From contig CM076653.1 of the NCBI GenBank assembly GCA_038496675.1, positions 18,929,866 to 18,993,865 of the forward strand: a DNA stretch of 64,000 bases. Reading direction: 5' to 3'. Below the pieces are notes generated by a model. The model saw only the letters and a list, made by a program, of their open reading frames with translations, was not told the origin of the DNA and did not search any database. Shown here one piece after another: positions 26,161 through 37,709 of this stretch. The DNA comes from Rachycentron canadum. Lineage: Eukaryota > Chordata > Actinopteri > Carangiformes > Rachycentridae. The translations under genes were made by a program, and so were the position numbers. Each line of letters opens with the position of its first letter. The first letter of the stretch is position 1.

Positions 26161-26435
26161 GAAAGCTGCATCACTGTCACTGTGAACTTTTTCTGTAGAC
26201 CATCAGCTTTCCCCAACCTTAACCAAGTGCTGTGAGAACACATAACCACAAAAAAGTTTAATTATGCTGTAGTCACTGGATATTGCAGCAGATATTCTGG
26301 AGGTGCAGATACACAGTAGAGCTAAATGCCTGGTTTTATTGTTGTTCTGGCTGTGGGATTTCCAGTATTTGACAATTATAATTTAGCCACTAGCAAAAGC
26401 AAAGTTAGTCTGTCAGACAGTTGGCTAACAGTTGG

Positions 26436-26600
26436 TTGGTCCAACACTATAGTCCAGACTAAAATATCCCAACAATATTTGGATGAATGCACATGAAATT
26501 TGTAAATTATCTATGGTCCCCAGAGAATGAATCTTATTGACTATGGCAATCCCCATTTTTCCTTTAGTGTCACCAGCCGTTTGACATTTGTGTTGTTTAT
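26436..26600 (+). repeat. Dispersed teleost repeat (ATTGGATGAATTGCATGAAATT type)
   Basis: The consecutive words GTCCAGACTAAAATATCCCAACAATATTTGGATGAATGCACATGAAATTTG, GGTCCCCAGAGAATGAATC, TTGACTATGGCAATCCCC, TTTTTCCTTTAGTGTCACCAGC and TTTGACATTTGTG follow, in order, a very common interspersed repeat of percomorph fishes. It has no coding capacity and is mutated at scattered sites. Confidence 0.6.
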
Positions 26601-29600
26601 TGTGTCTTCAAAAGTATCACGTGGATTATATGAATGAAATGCATATTCTTTGTGAACTGATCATCTGTTGACTATTCATGTTGTAATGTCATCAGTTAAA
26701 AAGTTTGGATTTGTCCAATACTTTTATTGTTTCCTTTTATTTACCATGAGCATTATAGCGTCACAGATCTACTAAAGTGGCTGTGGACTTCATTCTCAAT
26801 TCTTATGAATCGGTGTAGGAACAAAGAGCTTCTCTCAAAAATTCTTGGTCAGCACCTTGGTCATTTCCAGGGTTAGTGCCACAAGGAGGCATCCGATTCA
26901 GATGCCTGAAGGGCCCCAATTTATTTCTTTTTATTTCTTTTCAGAATGGGTAATTGTATCATGAGTATTTCCCAGATGTTTCACCTCTTTACTCTATCTC
27001 CAAGAATGAGTCCAGCCACCATTCATCTTGGTCTGAATCAGTGTATTCGGCACATCACAAAGCCCGTGACCATAGATGAGCACCAGGATGTTGACACCTT
27101 CATCTTCAGACTCAGCTTCAACTTCTTCAGTCTGGTACAGCATCTACAGTCCACCTGTCAATCCAACTCTTCATCTTACCCTCGCTGGTGAATAAGACTC
27201 TTGAACTCCTTTACTTGGGGCAATAACTCCTCCCATCCTGAACAGACCAGTTCAGCATTATTTTAATTTCCTGTGACAACTAAGGTTTTTTTTTATTTTT
27301 TATTCTTGACAAGTTGACTCTCTCAGGCATGACATTGATACCCAAGTGATTAGGCACAACATACGGGCACAAATGCTTTATCTCAACCCTGTCCTATCAT
27401 ATAATAAAGGTGCAAAATGACCCCAAAAATTCAAGAAAAAATAAAGAAAAGAACATGACTTTCTAGAAAATAAAGGGCGTAAAAATGATGACAGCTATGA
27501 CCTGCCTTCACAGGCCCATCTTTGCAGCAGGACTGTGGTTGCCTGTTCATGTGCACTTTAGATTCAAAGGACCACGTGTGACTTCAGTCAGCCTTTCATC
27601 ACATACAGTCTCCTCTCTGAAAGCTGCAGGCTTAACCATTTACCCAAATATTTACTATTAAAAAGGTTATAAACTGTATGTGGATCTAAGACCAAGGCCT
27701 TTAACTAACTGTCCCATTACTGTTTATATATATATTTACTATATATACTGTATTAATGTTTGTGTGTGTGTTAGAGAGAGAGAGGTAGTGAGGTAGAGAG
27801 TCCTATCATATCAATGGTGGTCTGTTTTGCGTAGAGCAGAGCTAAAAGACCATTCAGTTGGCAAAATAAAGCCTCTGGAAGTGAACTGTGGGTCAGTGCA
27901 GCCCTCTGAGCAGGTTTATTAGTGTGGTCTGTGCAGAGGAGTGAGCAGCCTTTAATATATACTGCTACACACAGGGAAAAGGGCAAAGAGGTCCTCTGAG
28001 ATAGAGACTCAATAGGAGTTTGTCTCAATAGGGTTTGTCATAACTCAAACCAGGGAGCTCATGGTTACTCGGTGGCTTTAACACAATAAATCACTTAGAC
28101 ATTTAGACTGTGAACAAAACTGTAGTTTGTAGATACCACGAGTCAGTGCAGATGCCTGCTAAAGGATAAAAGTAAATCAGAAAACAGATCCCTAAAAAAC
28201 ATGACACACTTGCAGCTAATAGTTGCAGCTATTTGCTGGTTTGCTGCTGTGAAGCTAAGGGAAAGTGTCATCAAATGAAATTTCTGAAACTGAGCTTCCC
28301 AATCAACAAGCATCCATCTACCACAGCAGAGCGCAAATGGAGCACTTCCATGAGGGTGTGACACCCAACACAAATACCCCTCTATACACGCCACTCAGCC
28401 CAGACCCTGAGCATAAATATCGCTGACTGCTTTTCTATTTGGAAGCGACAGAGCTGGGAACATAGACAACTCTCTCTGTCTGTTGTCTCACTTCTCCTCT
28501 GTGACCTTTGACCTTGACCATAACTGAAAACAGTTTTTTGTTGTTGTTTATGTCTGTGCAAGTGTTATGGTTGTGATAATAGTGGTCACTGTTTGTTATT
28601 GTGTTGGGATGTTGACTGGACTGGACTGGAGAAGAAGAGCAGAAAGTTTCAGGAACACAATTACAACACACAAAATCTTTTGGATAGTCAGGTCTGATGA
28701 CTCAGTGGGTCAAAAGATAATGAACAATTAAATCACCCATCTGTCCACAGTAGATCATTTGCTCCTACACATTAACATATGATATGCTGGCTATCTGTAA
28801 TCTTTTTCTCTTGTCCTATACATGTGTTTTTCTGATTGTGCAGATAGGGTTTTTTCTTTCCACCGCTGGAAACACCAGAGTGAAGGAAAGAAGTTTGATG
28901 CTGAACTCATTGTGTTCATCCTAACCTGGCAAGTAAACAGCTGTTAATGTTAATAGTGGCTTCAGCAACTTTCTTACTGTCAGACAATGGTGGAAGCCTT
29001 ATAGATTGAATCTGGAGTTTGTGGCTGCTGTTCCTCTAATGGCCCCTAAATGTTGTGACTTAATTTAAACGTCTTCTCCTGATGACTTCACCAAAAAGTC
29101 CATTCTGAACGTCTGGTTCATACACTGGAGGTTTCAAGTTTCAACATCCTACTCGTGTAAAGTTGCACTTTGAACCAAGCCTGGCTTCCAGACTAGGGCT
29201 GATGAAGTACATGTGAAGTGAGATTTAAGGTGAGCAAAAAAAAAAAAAAAAAACTCCCCCCTTCCGCAGATGAGTGTAAAAACAAACTCTGCACATACAG
29301 TGAAGTTCAAACATAACACTGAAGTAGCAATAAGAGAAACATATTTTTTGACTGGAGGGGGACTTTAAAGGAGTCTCAGTTGCGGTGGCTGCAATGTGCT
29401 CATCCCACCTCTGCTCCACCCACACTTATTTCCTAAATAATTTAGATATCGTGGCTTCAGTAATTTGAGAAAGATGGTGGCGAGTGGTAACCCACCTAAA
29501 GCTTCAAAAACTCTTAGGGTGATGTCACATACACAATGTTTTTCCACAGACTGTGTGGCCTTCTGTATAATTTAATATGCTGTGCGTGACCATGCAAAAG

Positions 29601-29879
29601 TCTTATTGTGCTCTAGCGCCAATCATCTAGCAGGGACTCCTGTATGTTCATGATCTATTCAGTATGTTGTCACTCACCAAAATCTAGTTACTATACCGAG
29701 CCGAAGTGAAGAATCAGGACCACACCCAGAGAGAGGATCTAGCTCTCATACTAACCCATCCTGCTCAGGAAATATTAGGCCTTGGAGATACATGTACAAC
29801 ATGCACCCGTATGTGTGCGATCACCACCCAAATGGATGAGCTTCCATAAGGATTTTTAAGTCTTTCCCACTGCTTCTCT

Positions 29880-29882
<3 letters not shown>

Positions 29883-29929
<47 letters not shown>
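29883..29929. repeat. (AC)n microsatellite
   Basis: About 23 uninterrupted AC units, just upstream of a second AC tract near 30094. Confidence 0.97.
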
Positions 29930-29931
<2 letters not shown>

Positions 29932-30091
29932 AACAGGTGTAATTTTATCACCAGTTTGGTGCAATCAGTAGAGTTGGTGTGAAGCCTGTGGCACATCAAA
30001 GTGAATGACAGAAGTGATTATGCAAAGATCAGTTTCTATTCCCAATGACATCCTGCACTCCTCATTCCATCTTGAGCCAGATGTGTATCAT

Positions 30092-30093
<2 letters not shown>

Positions 30094-30126
<33 letters not shown>
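30094..30126. repeat. (AC)n microsatellite followed by CT-rich tract
   Basis: About 16 AC units followed by CTCTCCTTCTCTCCCTCTCTC. Open frames running through the tract are artefacts of the repeat. Confidence 0.95.
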
Positions 30127-30128
<2 letters not shown>

Positions 30129-31180
30129 CTCTCCTTCTCTCCCTCTCTCTTTCTCATTGCACACATATTTTCCGTGTCTTTTCTTGGCTCATTGAGACTC
30201 CAACCAGTCACCATGGCATTCTTCCTCTGTCTGCCAGGGGCACTGGTTTCCTCCCTTTGGTCCTGACCTCACATAATGAAAAGACTAAACACTGATCTCA
30301 AACTGGTCTCATAGTCCCTCTTGTCTTGTAACTGAGTGGAGGCAGTCGAGTGCTCACAGATGCTGTCCTCCAACCAGAGGACCGAGGTCGTCAGCAAACT
30401 GGATGGAATAATCACAGGTTGTTTGTGTCACCAAAGCAGTGTTGGAAAGACACAATTTTGAGGTACTCGAGTGTTTCCATTTTTATTACATTACACTTCA
30501 GAGGTAAACTATAGTTTTTTATCTATTGCATTTATTTAACAACTTGGTTATTATTCCTCAACCTGAACCTTGACTATTAAAAGCTTGCTTATATGTAGGT
30601 GGATCAGTAATAATATGTCAGAAATATGTTGAACAAAATGTTCTAACATGACTAACTGAATACTCTTACTTTCAAGGCTGTGCTGTATAAGTATATTTAT
30701 CGGTAATATAAAGACTGTATTTTTATAGTGTAACACACTGCAGTACCTGAAGAAGTAAAAGTCCATTATAGACTAGTTTAAAAGAAAAAAAATATAGATC
30801 AGAGATATGTAAGTAAAAATGAATAGAAGTTTAGTTTCTTCTTTCCTCAGATTGTTTCATAACCCACATTTACAGTATCAGATTCCCCTTTGGAGGGAGG
30901 GGTCCACAAAAAGAACATTTTAATATTCTTAATAAGAAGATTTTGGGAATATTTAGCTTTAAAATCCACTTTTTTTGTTTTGTTTTGTTTTGTTTTTTCA
31001 CGTCTGTTTGTTGCCAAAGACTGACTTCGGGTGAATTCCCCTGAAACTGCTTCACACCTCATTGGACAGCCTGAGTGGAATAAAGATTTGGAGGCTCACA
31101 TGGCTCAAACTGGAAACGCTTCAGAAACTATTGTTGAGAGCAGTGGAACTAACTCCTTCATAGTTTGAGGCGCGCTCCAT

Positions 31181-31224
31181 CCCCCCCTCCCTCCCTCCCT
31201 CCTTCCCTCCCTCTCTCCTCCTTC
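31181..31224. repeat. Polypyrimidine (CCCT)n tract, possible G-quadruplex on minus strand
   Basis: Seven Cs followed by CTCC/CTTCC repeats. The complement has at least four GGG runs separated by single bases, the standard G-quadruplex pattern. It sits in the GC-rich prss35 promoter and exon 1 area. Confidence 0.85.
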
Positions 31225-31430
31225 CTGCGGCCGCAGCCGCAGCGCGCACCTCCCGGCTGAGCTGCTGCTGAATAGACCTCTGACTTCGCCCAATTCAGCC
31301 TTTAGTTAGAGCGCTCGGTCTGGTCCCACCCATATGTGAACAGCTTTTGTCACAAGTGAAAAAAGTTTTTTTTTTTTTTTTTTTCCTCCCCCATCCCTCC
31401 CTCCCTCCCTCCCTCCCTCCTCAGCATCAA
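31223..31430 (+). promoter_or_regulatory. prss35: prss35 CpG-rich promoter region (approximate)
   Basis: A local CpG cluster (GCGGCCGCAGCCGCAGCGCGC at 31228-31248) lies between two polypyrimidine tracts and 0.2-0.4 kb upstream of the probable exon 1 donor. Such GC islands in AT-rich fish DNA usually mark promoters. No clear TATA box was found. The transcription start is not determinable from sequence alone. Confidence 0.4.
31385..31422. repeat. Second polypyrimidine (CCCT)n tract preceded by a T run
   Basis: A run of about 19 Ts (31366-31384) leads into CCTCCCCC and then five CCCT units. The minus strand again has at least four GGG runs spaced by one A, a second predicted G-quadruplex. Confidence 0.85.
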
Positions 31431-31638
31431 GTGCAGCCGGAGCGGAGCGTCCCGGCTGTGACTTTCTCTCAGCCTCTTTGAAGTAATGAGGAGAAGGGAG
31501 CCGTCGCCCTGCTGATACCAGGACGTCTGGGATGCACTAACAGCCGTTTGTTTCCTACTGGGATCATATTTGTATATATCTAAAGGAAACAAACCATACA
31601 TTGCGGGTTTGGCAGATCCATCAATCGGATGCAAGCAG
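31430..31638 (+). other. prss35: Probable non-coding exon 1 (5'UTR) of prss35
   Basis: A strong splice donor CAG/GTATGA ends this stretch at 31638, and the coding exon of prss35 begins just after a strong acceptor at 35099. The mammalian gene also has a non-coding first exon and one coding exon. The left edge given here is arbitrary within the GC-rich area. Splicing would remove a 3461-base intron. No RNA evidence was available. Confidence 0.45.
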
Positions 31639-34600
31639 GTATGACGCCTTTGTCATTTCGCACAGTTCCAGCGATCCTCAGTGGAGCCAGAAGGAAACGT
31701 GCTCGTCATTTCTTTGTTTTCATAGTTTGTTCTACCATTTTGTGTTTTCTTTCACTTTGCATTGTCACCTCTTTTCTCCGGGGATGCTATTGTTGATTCT
31801 CCCGGGAGGATGAAGTTGACTTTATGGTCGCAGTTGTGCACAGTATTCATTATTTTTGCACATTGTTTTGTATTGTGTCTTTTCCGCATCAATATTGTCG
31901 GATTGTTGTTATTCAGTGAAGTCATATTATATTTGCATAGGCTGCTCTCTTGTCCTTCTTCTTCTTCTACATAGAGCTAGTGATGCAGATGTTGATATGC
32001 AGATGTGTGTTTTCTCATTTCGCTGGACATATAAAGTAACGGGATATTTATTTGCATTATAATGATATTTGTTATTTCGGATTGTGAAGACAGAAGGGTC
32101 AGACATGGGTGAGACATTTGGAATATAATCTAAATCTCAGACTCTATAATCCAAATCAGACTCTTTGGACATGTTTTCATAATATAGGCCATCAAAGGTG
32201 TTTCTTTGACGAGTCTTTGGTTGTTCAGACACTTTGGAAACTATGTCTGAGCGGTAAAGTTTATTTTAGACTTGTGAAAATAGGTCAGAACCAATGAAAA
32301 CAGCCCTTTTAATAAACCTGGTGTTGAACTAGACAATAGAGGCTGACCCCTGCTAACTGAAGAGCAGATGGATGTCTGTGCCATAGCGCCATCCTTTGGT
32401 AACTTTGTCTCCTGGAGCTTCTTGTGACTCCTTCCACTGAGGGATGCAGAGGGCACCGCTTCTTGTTCGGCTGACTGCAGTGGAAAATAGTTTCGCTGAA
32501 ATGAACGCCTTCTATGACCAAGAGCCATCATGGCAGCATATCAGTTTCCACTCTATGTTGAATAATTGCAGGCTTTCTTCTGGATTTGTGTTATGTCTGT
32601 GTCTGGTGGTGGGAGTGTGAGGCTGAACAGAAACTAAGGGTCATTTTTGTATTCTCATTTATTGAGAATGTTTTACAGCTCTAGTGGGCTTGTACTTTAT
32701 TGATGTCTGTGTCAGACTGGTTAGATGTTGGTCTCTGGGTATGTTTTATTGGACACTGTATGGTAAGCTTCATCCAAAGAATATTGCAGTCAGACTCAGG
32801 GCAGGATAGCAGGGCACTAACTGATGAACAGCCCTGGAATGAAGGGGGAATTATTTATAGTCTCAACTGGAAGGAGGGAATTTGGATAGAATCAGTGTAA
32901 TAGATAATGAAGCCCTGATATGGTCCACAGTTGATGCCATTCTGGCAATGAGGAAATTCTCCCTCTCAGCTGAGTCTCCTGGGAGCTTTGCCGAACTAGG
33001 CAATGTCTCATTTTCATGCTGCACTAACATCTCATTGAAAGGGAATGTGCCTCTGAGGACCCTCTGGCCAATCGAGGCTGTCCCCCCAAAGATCCATCCT
33101 CCAGCCGAACACCCCAGACGTCAGCCAGTCTGTCACACTACATTTCAACCACACAAACAGCCAGAATGAATGTCTATTTCAGTCTGTACTTCTGTTTGAA
33201 ATTAACTGTTGGATTTTCACTCCTGCTACATTGCTCCTCAATGAACAGAATCCAAATGATTTTCTCTCCTTGTGTCTGAAATCGCCTATGTGACTTCATC
33301 ACCACAGCCATGTTGATATACTGAAGCTCTCCTACTCCCTAGTTAAGTGATGGTCTGCTGAAACTATTAAAACGCACCCAGATTGGAATTTATTTTATAG
33401 AGTTATCAGGATTGTTGGCAAAATCACACTCATACAGTAGAAGCACGAACCAGCGGGCTGTCTTCAGCCTGCATAGTCACTAGGTTTGATGTCCTCTGTA
33501 TGCATGGATAAGGAGTGGAGTGGTGCTCAGGAAACCAGATACAGTCATTACTGAGAAAGAAGGTTAACCATTGTGGCAAACCTCCAAGCCACTGTCTCAG
33601 CCCATTCAGAGGATCAGGGTTCATCTCGTCCTTCTCATTGCCCGCAGCCTCCAGAAAGACTTAAAGGACATAAATCTCCTCTAAACCACACAGCAAATAT
33701 ATCAACTTTAGAAAAGTTTGATGATAGTTTAAACAAAGTGCTATTTTCCTGATGAATATTGACACCAATCTTGTGCAGACTAAAGAATTACCTAAAACAG
33801 GAGTGTCCTACGTTTGTTGTGCTGTCACAGACTGCTGTGAGCGACCCAAATGATAGGGGTGGGTGGCCAAGGGACAGAGAATAGCCTAGGTCCCAGTGGA
33901 TGTTCAGGGTTACACTGCCCCCATGTGGCCATCATTATTTTTTCTTAATCAGGACACAAATATTGAATATAAGACCCCGATTCAAGGACACCAGAGCTTT
34001 CAATCATTTTTGACATTCTCAAAGCTGATTAAAAGTTGTTTGTTGAGCATTCCTGTTCCAAGTAAGATCATATGTCAGGAATAAAGTACCAAAGCCATCT
34101 CTTCTTTTAAGTACAGTACTAAAGCAAGTGACAAACTGTACACAGTAGCAATCAGCCTTATGCAAGAATGGCTTTTGTTGTTAGCTCCACTGAAGCAAAC
34201 AGTTAAGCAACACCCTGTCGTTACTGGGAGACTATAATGCAACAACAATGACCACAATGTTCAGTTAAAGCTGTGGACCTACATTGCATGTCATCCTCTC
34301 TCTCCCTTCTTTTTCCCTGTCTGGGTATAATAGAGGTGAAAGATTAAAGTGCATCAAAAAAGCATAATAGCATAACATCATCTCAACGAGTGAGGCAATC
34401 TCTCACTAATCTGTCTGAATATTTGCTTATCTTAAACATGATGATCCACCGTTACGCTAGCTAGCTCTGTGAAGCTGTATTCAGGCTCGATGGTGTATGA
34501 GTTGCACACAGTGACAATGGCAATTTGCTAATGTTTAGCTGGTATAATGTTTAAAATGTAATTTAGTATGTTAACTATTTTTTTGAATTAATACCAAACA

Positions 34601-35099
34601 CAAAGTTCAGCTGCAGACAGAAATGCATTCAATTTTTGCAGGGATTTCTTCACAGTGTTGGAGAAAGTAATTGTCAAGCATATCACCCAAACTCATAAAC
34701 TCAAACTCCATGGCTGTGGTCGTGAGGATTCAGTATATTCAGTATAAATGTCTGCACAAAATTTATTGTCAATCCATTACAAAGATGTTGAGATACTTCA
34801 TTGAAAGTTGACTGCTGATGGCACTACGTGGAAAGTCTGGGGACACCACAGTTGATGCATCACCAAAGACAGTAGTGTTTACCCTGTTGGAACCATGAAT
34901 TTCCAGATAATACAATAGTTAAGATATTTCAGTGTAGAGCCATATTGTTCATCTGACTCACTGAGACTGCAACTGCTTGAACCACAAATGGTGAAAAACA
35001 GTGGGCTAGAAAGGAAAAAACACCGAAGATCTTGTCTTCATTACTTCTACCTAACTTGAAAAGTTTCTTGAATCTTCCTCTCTGTTATTTATGTTTCAG
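31639..35099 (+). other. prss35: prss35 intron (5'UTR intron)
   Basis: It begins GTATGA and ends with a long pyrimidine stretch and TTTATGTTTCAG. The interior is unique-looking AT-rich sequence with a weak dispersed-repeat match near 34440-34580 (GCTAGCTCTGTGAAGCTGTATT, TGCTAATGTTTAGCTGGTATAATGTTTA). No exon-like segment with protein similarity was seen. Confidence 0.5.
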
Positions 35100-35118
35100 A
35101 GCCAGGCCCAACTTAACA

Positions 35119-36381
35119 ATGGGCCCCATACCCCTGTGTGTCCTGCTCTCGGTGTTGGCACTGGCTGTAGCTGCTGAGGAGAACACAGTCGATGATAAGT
35201 ATACTTGGCCACAGTGGAAGGTGCCTCTGGTAAGGAAAAGACGCACTGTGCAACTCAGCAGCCCCAACTTCTCAGCCCATCCACAACCTGAGCTGAGTGG
35301 GACCTGTGGGATCGAGTGTCAGCGTCGCCTACCTACACCTTCTCTGGATGACCTGGAGCAGTTCCTGTCCTACGAGACGGTCTACGAGAATGGCACACGC
35401 ACGTATACCTCAGTTTCTGTGCAAGGTCTTAATGAGGTCACTGCCTGGACCAGAAATGCCTCATCTAACTCCCGCCACAAACGGGAGGTCTATGGCACAG
35501 ACACCCGCTTCACCATCTCTGATAAGCAGTTCTCTACCAAATATCCCTTCTCCACCACTGTGAAGATCTCCACAGGATGTTCTGGGGTTCTGGTGTCACC
35601 TAAACATGTGCTGACAGCTGCCCACTGTATCCATGATGGGAAGGATTACCTAGATGGAGCAAAGAAGATACGCGTTGGTATTTTGAAGGAGAAGTCCAGA
35701 CGAGGGAAAGGAGGCAAAGGGAGAGGAGGGCGAGGAAAGGGCAAAAGGAGAAAGGGAGACAAAGATAAAGAGGAAGCCGAGGAAAAGGAAGAGAACGAAG
35801 GAAAAGGGGACCGTAAAGGAAAAGGGAAAGGTAGGAAGAGCCGGAGTAGGCGAAGTGCAGAATCAGAGAAACCGTCCTTCAGGTGGACCAGGGTCAAGCA
35901 GACCCAGATTCCTAAAGGTTGGTTCAAAGGTGTGTCTGACGGACTGGCTGCAGATTATGACTACGCTGTTTTGGAGTTGAAGAAAGCACCAAAAGTGAAG
36001 CACATGGATCTGGGTGTTATCCCCTCAGTGAAGAAACTCCCTGCTGGGAGGATCCACTTCTCCGGCTTTGATGATGACCGGCCTGGAAACCTGGTCTACC
36101 GGTTCTGTTCTGTGTCTGAAGAATCCAATGATTTACTTTATCAGTACTGTGATGCCAAACCAGGTTCCAGTGGCTCTGGGGTCTACATTCGCCTCAAAGA
36201 GCCTGGTAAGAAGAAGTGGAAGAGGAAGATCATTGGGGTTTTCTCTGGTCACCAATGGGTGGATGTAAATGGGGATGGGATGCAACAGGATTACAACGTG
36301 GCAGTGAGGATAACACCCCTCAAGTATGCTCAGATATGCTACTGGGTCCATGGGGACTCAAGTGAGTGCCAGGTGGCCTAA
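35119..36381 (+). CDS. prss35: Serine protease 35 (secreted S1-family trypsin-like protein)
   Basis: A single coding exon of 420 codons, close to the usual PRSS35 length (about 413). I chose the ATG at 35119 because the acceptor AG lies at 35098-35099, so an in-frame ATG at 35032 is intronic; the context ACAATGG is good and a signal peptide follows (MGPIPLCVLLSVLALAVAA). Order: prodomain with RKRR at 39-42 and RHKR at 119-122 (furin-like sites), TGCSGVLVSP, LTAAHC with His169, a lysine/arginine/glutamate-rich insertion at about 191-250 typical of PRSS35 and absent from PRSS23, RWTRVKQTQIPKGW, DYDYAVLEL with probable Asp281, and CDAKPGSSGSG with Ser351. Candidate N-glycosylation sites are N50, N91 and N113. 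The C-terminus VAVRITPLKYAQIC is family-typical. Mammalian PRSS35 is called inactive because the catalytic Ser is Thr; here Ser is present. The physiological substrate is unknown to me. Confidence 0.95.
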   Translation: MGPIPLCVLLSVLALAVAAEENTVDDKYTWPQWKVPLVRKRRTVQLSSPNFSAHPQPELSGTCGIECQRRLPTPSLDDLEQFLSYETVYENGTRTYTSVSVQGLNEVTAWTRNASSNSRHKREVYGTDTRFTISDKQFSTKYPFSTTVKISTGCSGVLVSPKHVLTAAHCIHDGKDYLDGAKKIRVGILKEKSRRGKGGKGRGGRGKGKRRKGDKDKEEAEEKEENEGKGDRKGKGKGRKSRSRRSAESEKPSFRWTRVKQTQIPKGWFKGVSDGLAADYDYAVLELKKAPKVKHMDLGVIPSVKKLPAGRIHFSGFDDDRPGNLVYRFCSVSEESNDLLYQYCDAKPGSSGSGVYIRLKEPGKKKWKRKIIGVFSGHQWVDVNGDGMQQDYNVAVRITPLKYAQICYWVHGDSSECQVA

Positions 36382-37640
36382 GAAAACACAAATTCCACCC
36401 GTAACCACCACCCGCCCACACTCCTATCCCTCAGAACACCTCTATACAAGGGACACCTTACCTATACTAACTCCCTAACCTCTTTTGACCGACCTGGGGC
36501 CCAACGACTGCCTCTCCTCCACCTGCTTTCCTGTTACCTCCTCCATTGATCTATACCACCTCCCTACCCACACACACGCACACACACATACAGCCATGCA
36601 GACTCAGTGTTGACAATAACAGGAACTTGTCAACATACATCACGAGAACAGTGGCTACTCAGCTTTTCTAATTTATTAGTTAAAAAACAACTGAGAAAAA
36701 AAAAATCTATTGTATGTACTTACAGATCTTTCAGATCTGCAGTTTTGCTTTCTATTTTGACTCTTTAAAAAAAAAGGATTTGACCTTCTTGGATACAATA
36801 TTGGAGAACGTGTATATTCAAATTTTTGAGAGCAAAGTGGTCACATTTTCCAACTAGGCTTTGTATTGACTTGCATTGTCTAATAAGTATTTTCCGCCAC
36901 TGTAAAGAAGATCAGGTGCATTGGCTTTGACAAAAAAGGAAAAATAAATGTTAACTTTTGTTTTACAAATGAACTATATAGAGATATTGAGATTATTGTT
37001 TTTATAAACCTTTTAATGTAATGAGCTGGTGTTTTGCATTGTGTATATCTAGAAGTCTGAGTTGAGTTTGTTTTTTACAACTACCTTTTTAAGACAATTT
37101 TTTCTGTCAAAATAGAGAAAGGATCCTTATGGATTCTGGATAGAGGATTTTTCTGATTTGTGAGTCTTACCATCTTTTCTCTGTTCTCACAACACAGTGA
37201 ATTGTGGTTTCATTGTTGTGCACATAATTATATCGGTGCTTATCCAGAAGACGTGGTGCTAATTTATGGAATTGTAAACATTTTTTTTTTATTATTTTTT
37301 GATTTGGGTTGGGGAGCTTCTCAGAATATATTTTGATAGCCTAGTACTGTAACTATGTATTTAATTTGAGGCTACATATTTGGGTTGTGATACGATGGGA
37401 CTGAAACATTTAATAATTTACTTATGATGTTTAGATTTCTGTACTTTTAAGGGTTAAATATGATTACAAAAGTGATATTGTTAACAAGTTAAAAACGGGG
37501 ATGTGATATTTTCGACTTTTCATGTAGTTTATGTTCCAAAAATTCATATGACTATCCTTTTGAATACCAAATACCTGAAATTAATCTGAAATTAATGATG
37601 CAGATTGAAGACTACCAACCATTAAACCAAGATTACTTCT
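36382..37640 (+). other. prss35: prss35 3'UTR (putative)
   Basis: An AT-rich, non-coding stretch follows the stop codon. A candidate AATAAA lies at 36943-36948, and a second signal, ATTAAA at 37621-37626, is followed within about 20 bases by a (GT)n-rich element, the classical downstream GU-rich context. The full 3'UTR would be about 1.26 kb. Alternative polyadenylation is possible. Confidence 0.5.
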
Positions 37641-37665
37641 TGTGTGTGTGTGTGTGTGTTTGTGA
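37621..37665 (+). terminator. prss35: Candidate polyadenylation site of prss35 (ATTAAA plus GT-rich element)
   Basis: ATTAAA at 37621-37626, an AG-poor spacer with a possible cleavage point near 37640, then about ten GT units. This combination fits vertebrate 3'-end signals. The GT run could also be a chance microsatellite. Confidence 0.4.
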
Positions 37666-37709
37666 TTTTCCTGATTACAAAATCAGATTATTACCATAAA
37701 CTGGTCTGC

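Larger units (their letters stand above)
16201..31100. other. Intergenic region between divergent me1 and prss35
   Basis: No exon of a known protein family was recognised on either strand. The stretch is AT-rich with CA/GT and CT simple repeats, poly-A/T runs and decayed dispersed repeats. The longest open frame, 224 codons on the minus strand at 21701-22375, resembles no family I know and is treated as a finding. Distal enhancers may be present but cannot be shown without conservation data. Confidence 0.6.

Noticed and set aside
31105..31634. Two minus-strand open frames over the prss35 5' region
   Set aside because: They are Arg/Gly/Glu-rich translations of the polypyrimidine tracts and CpG cluster with no similarity to a known protein.
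35032..35118. Upstream in-frame ATG of prss35 adding 29 residues
   Set aside because: A strong acceptor (pyrimidine tract and TTTCAG) ends at 35099, so this ATG is intronic. The ATG at 35119 gives an immediate signal peptide.
35646..35927. Minus-strand open frame rich in Pro/Leu/Ser/Phe
   Set aside because: It is the mirror of the lysine/glutamate-rich insertion of prss35, a low-complexity shadow.
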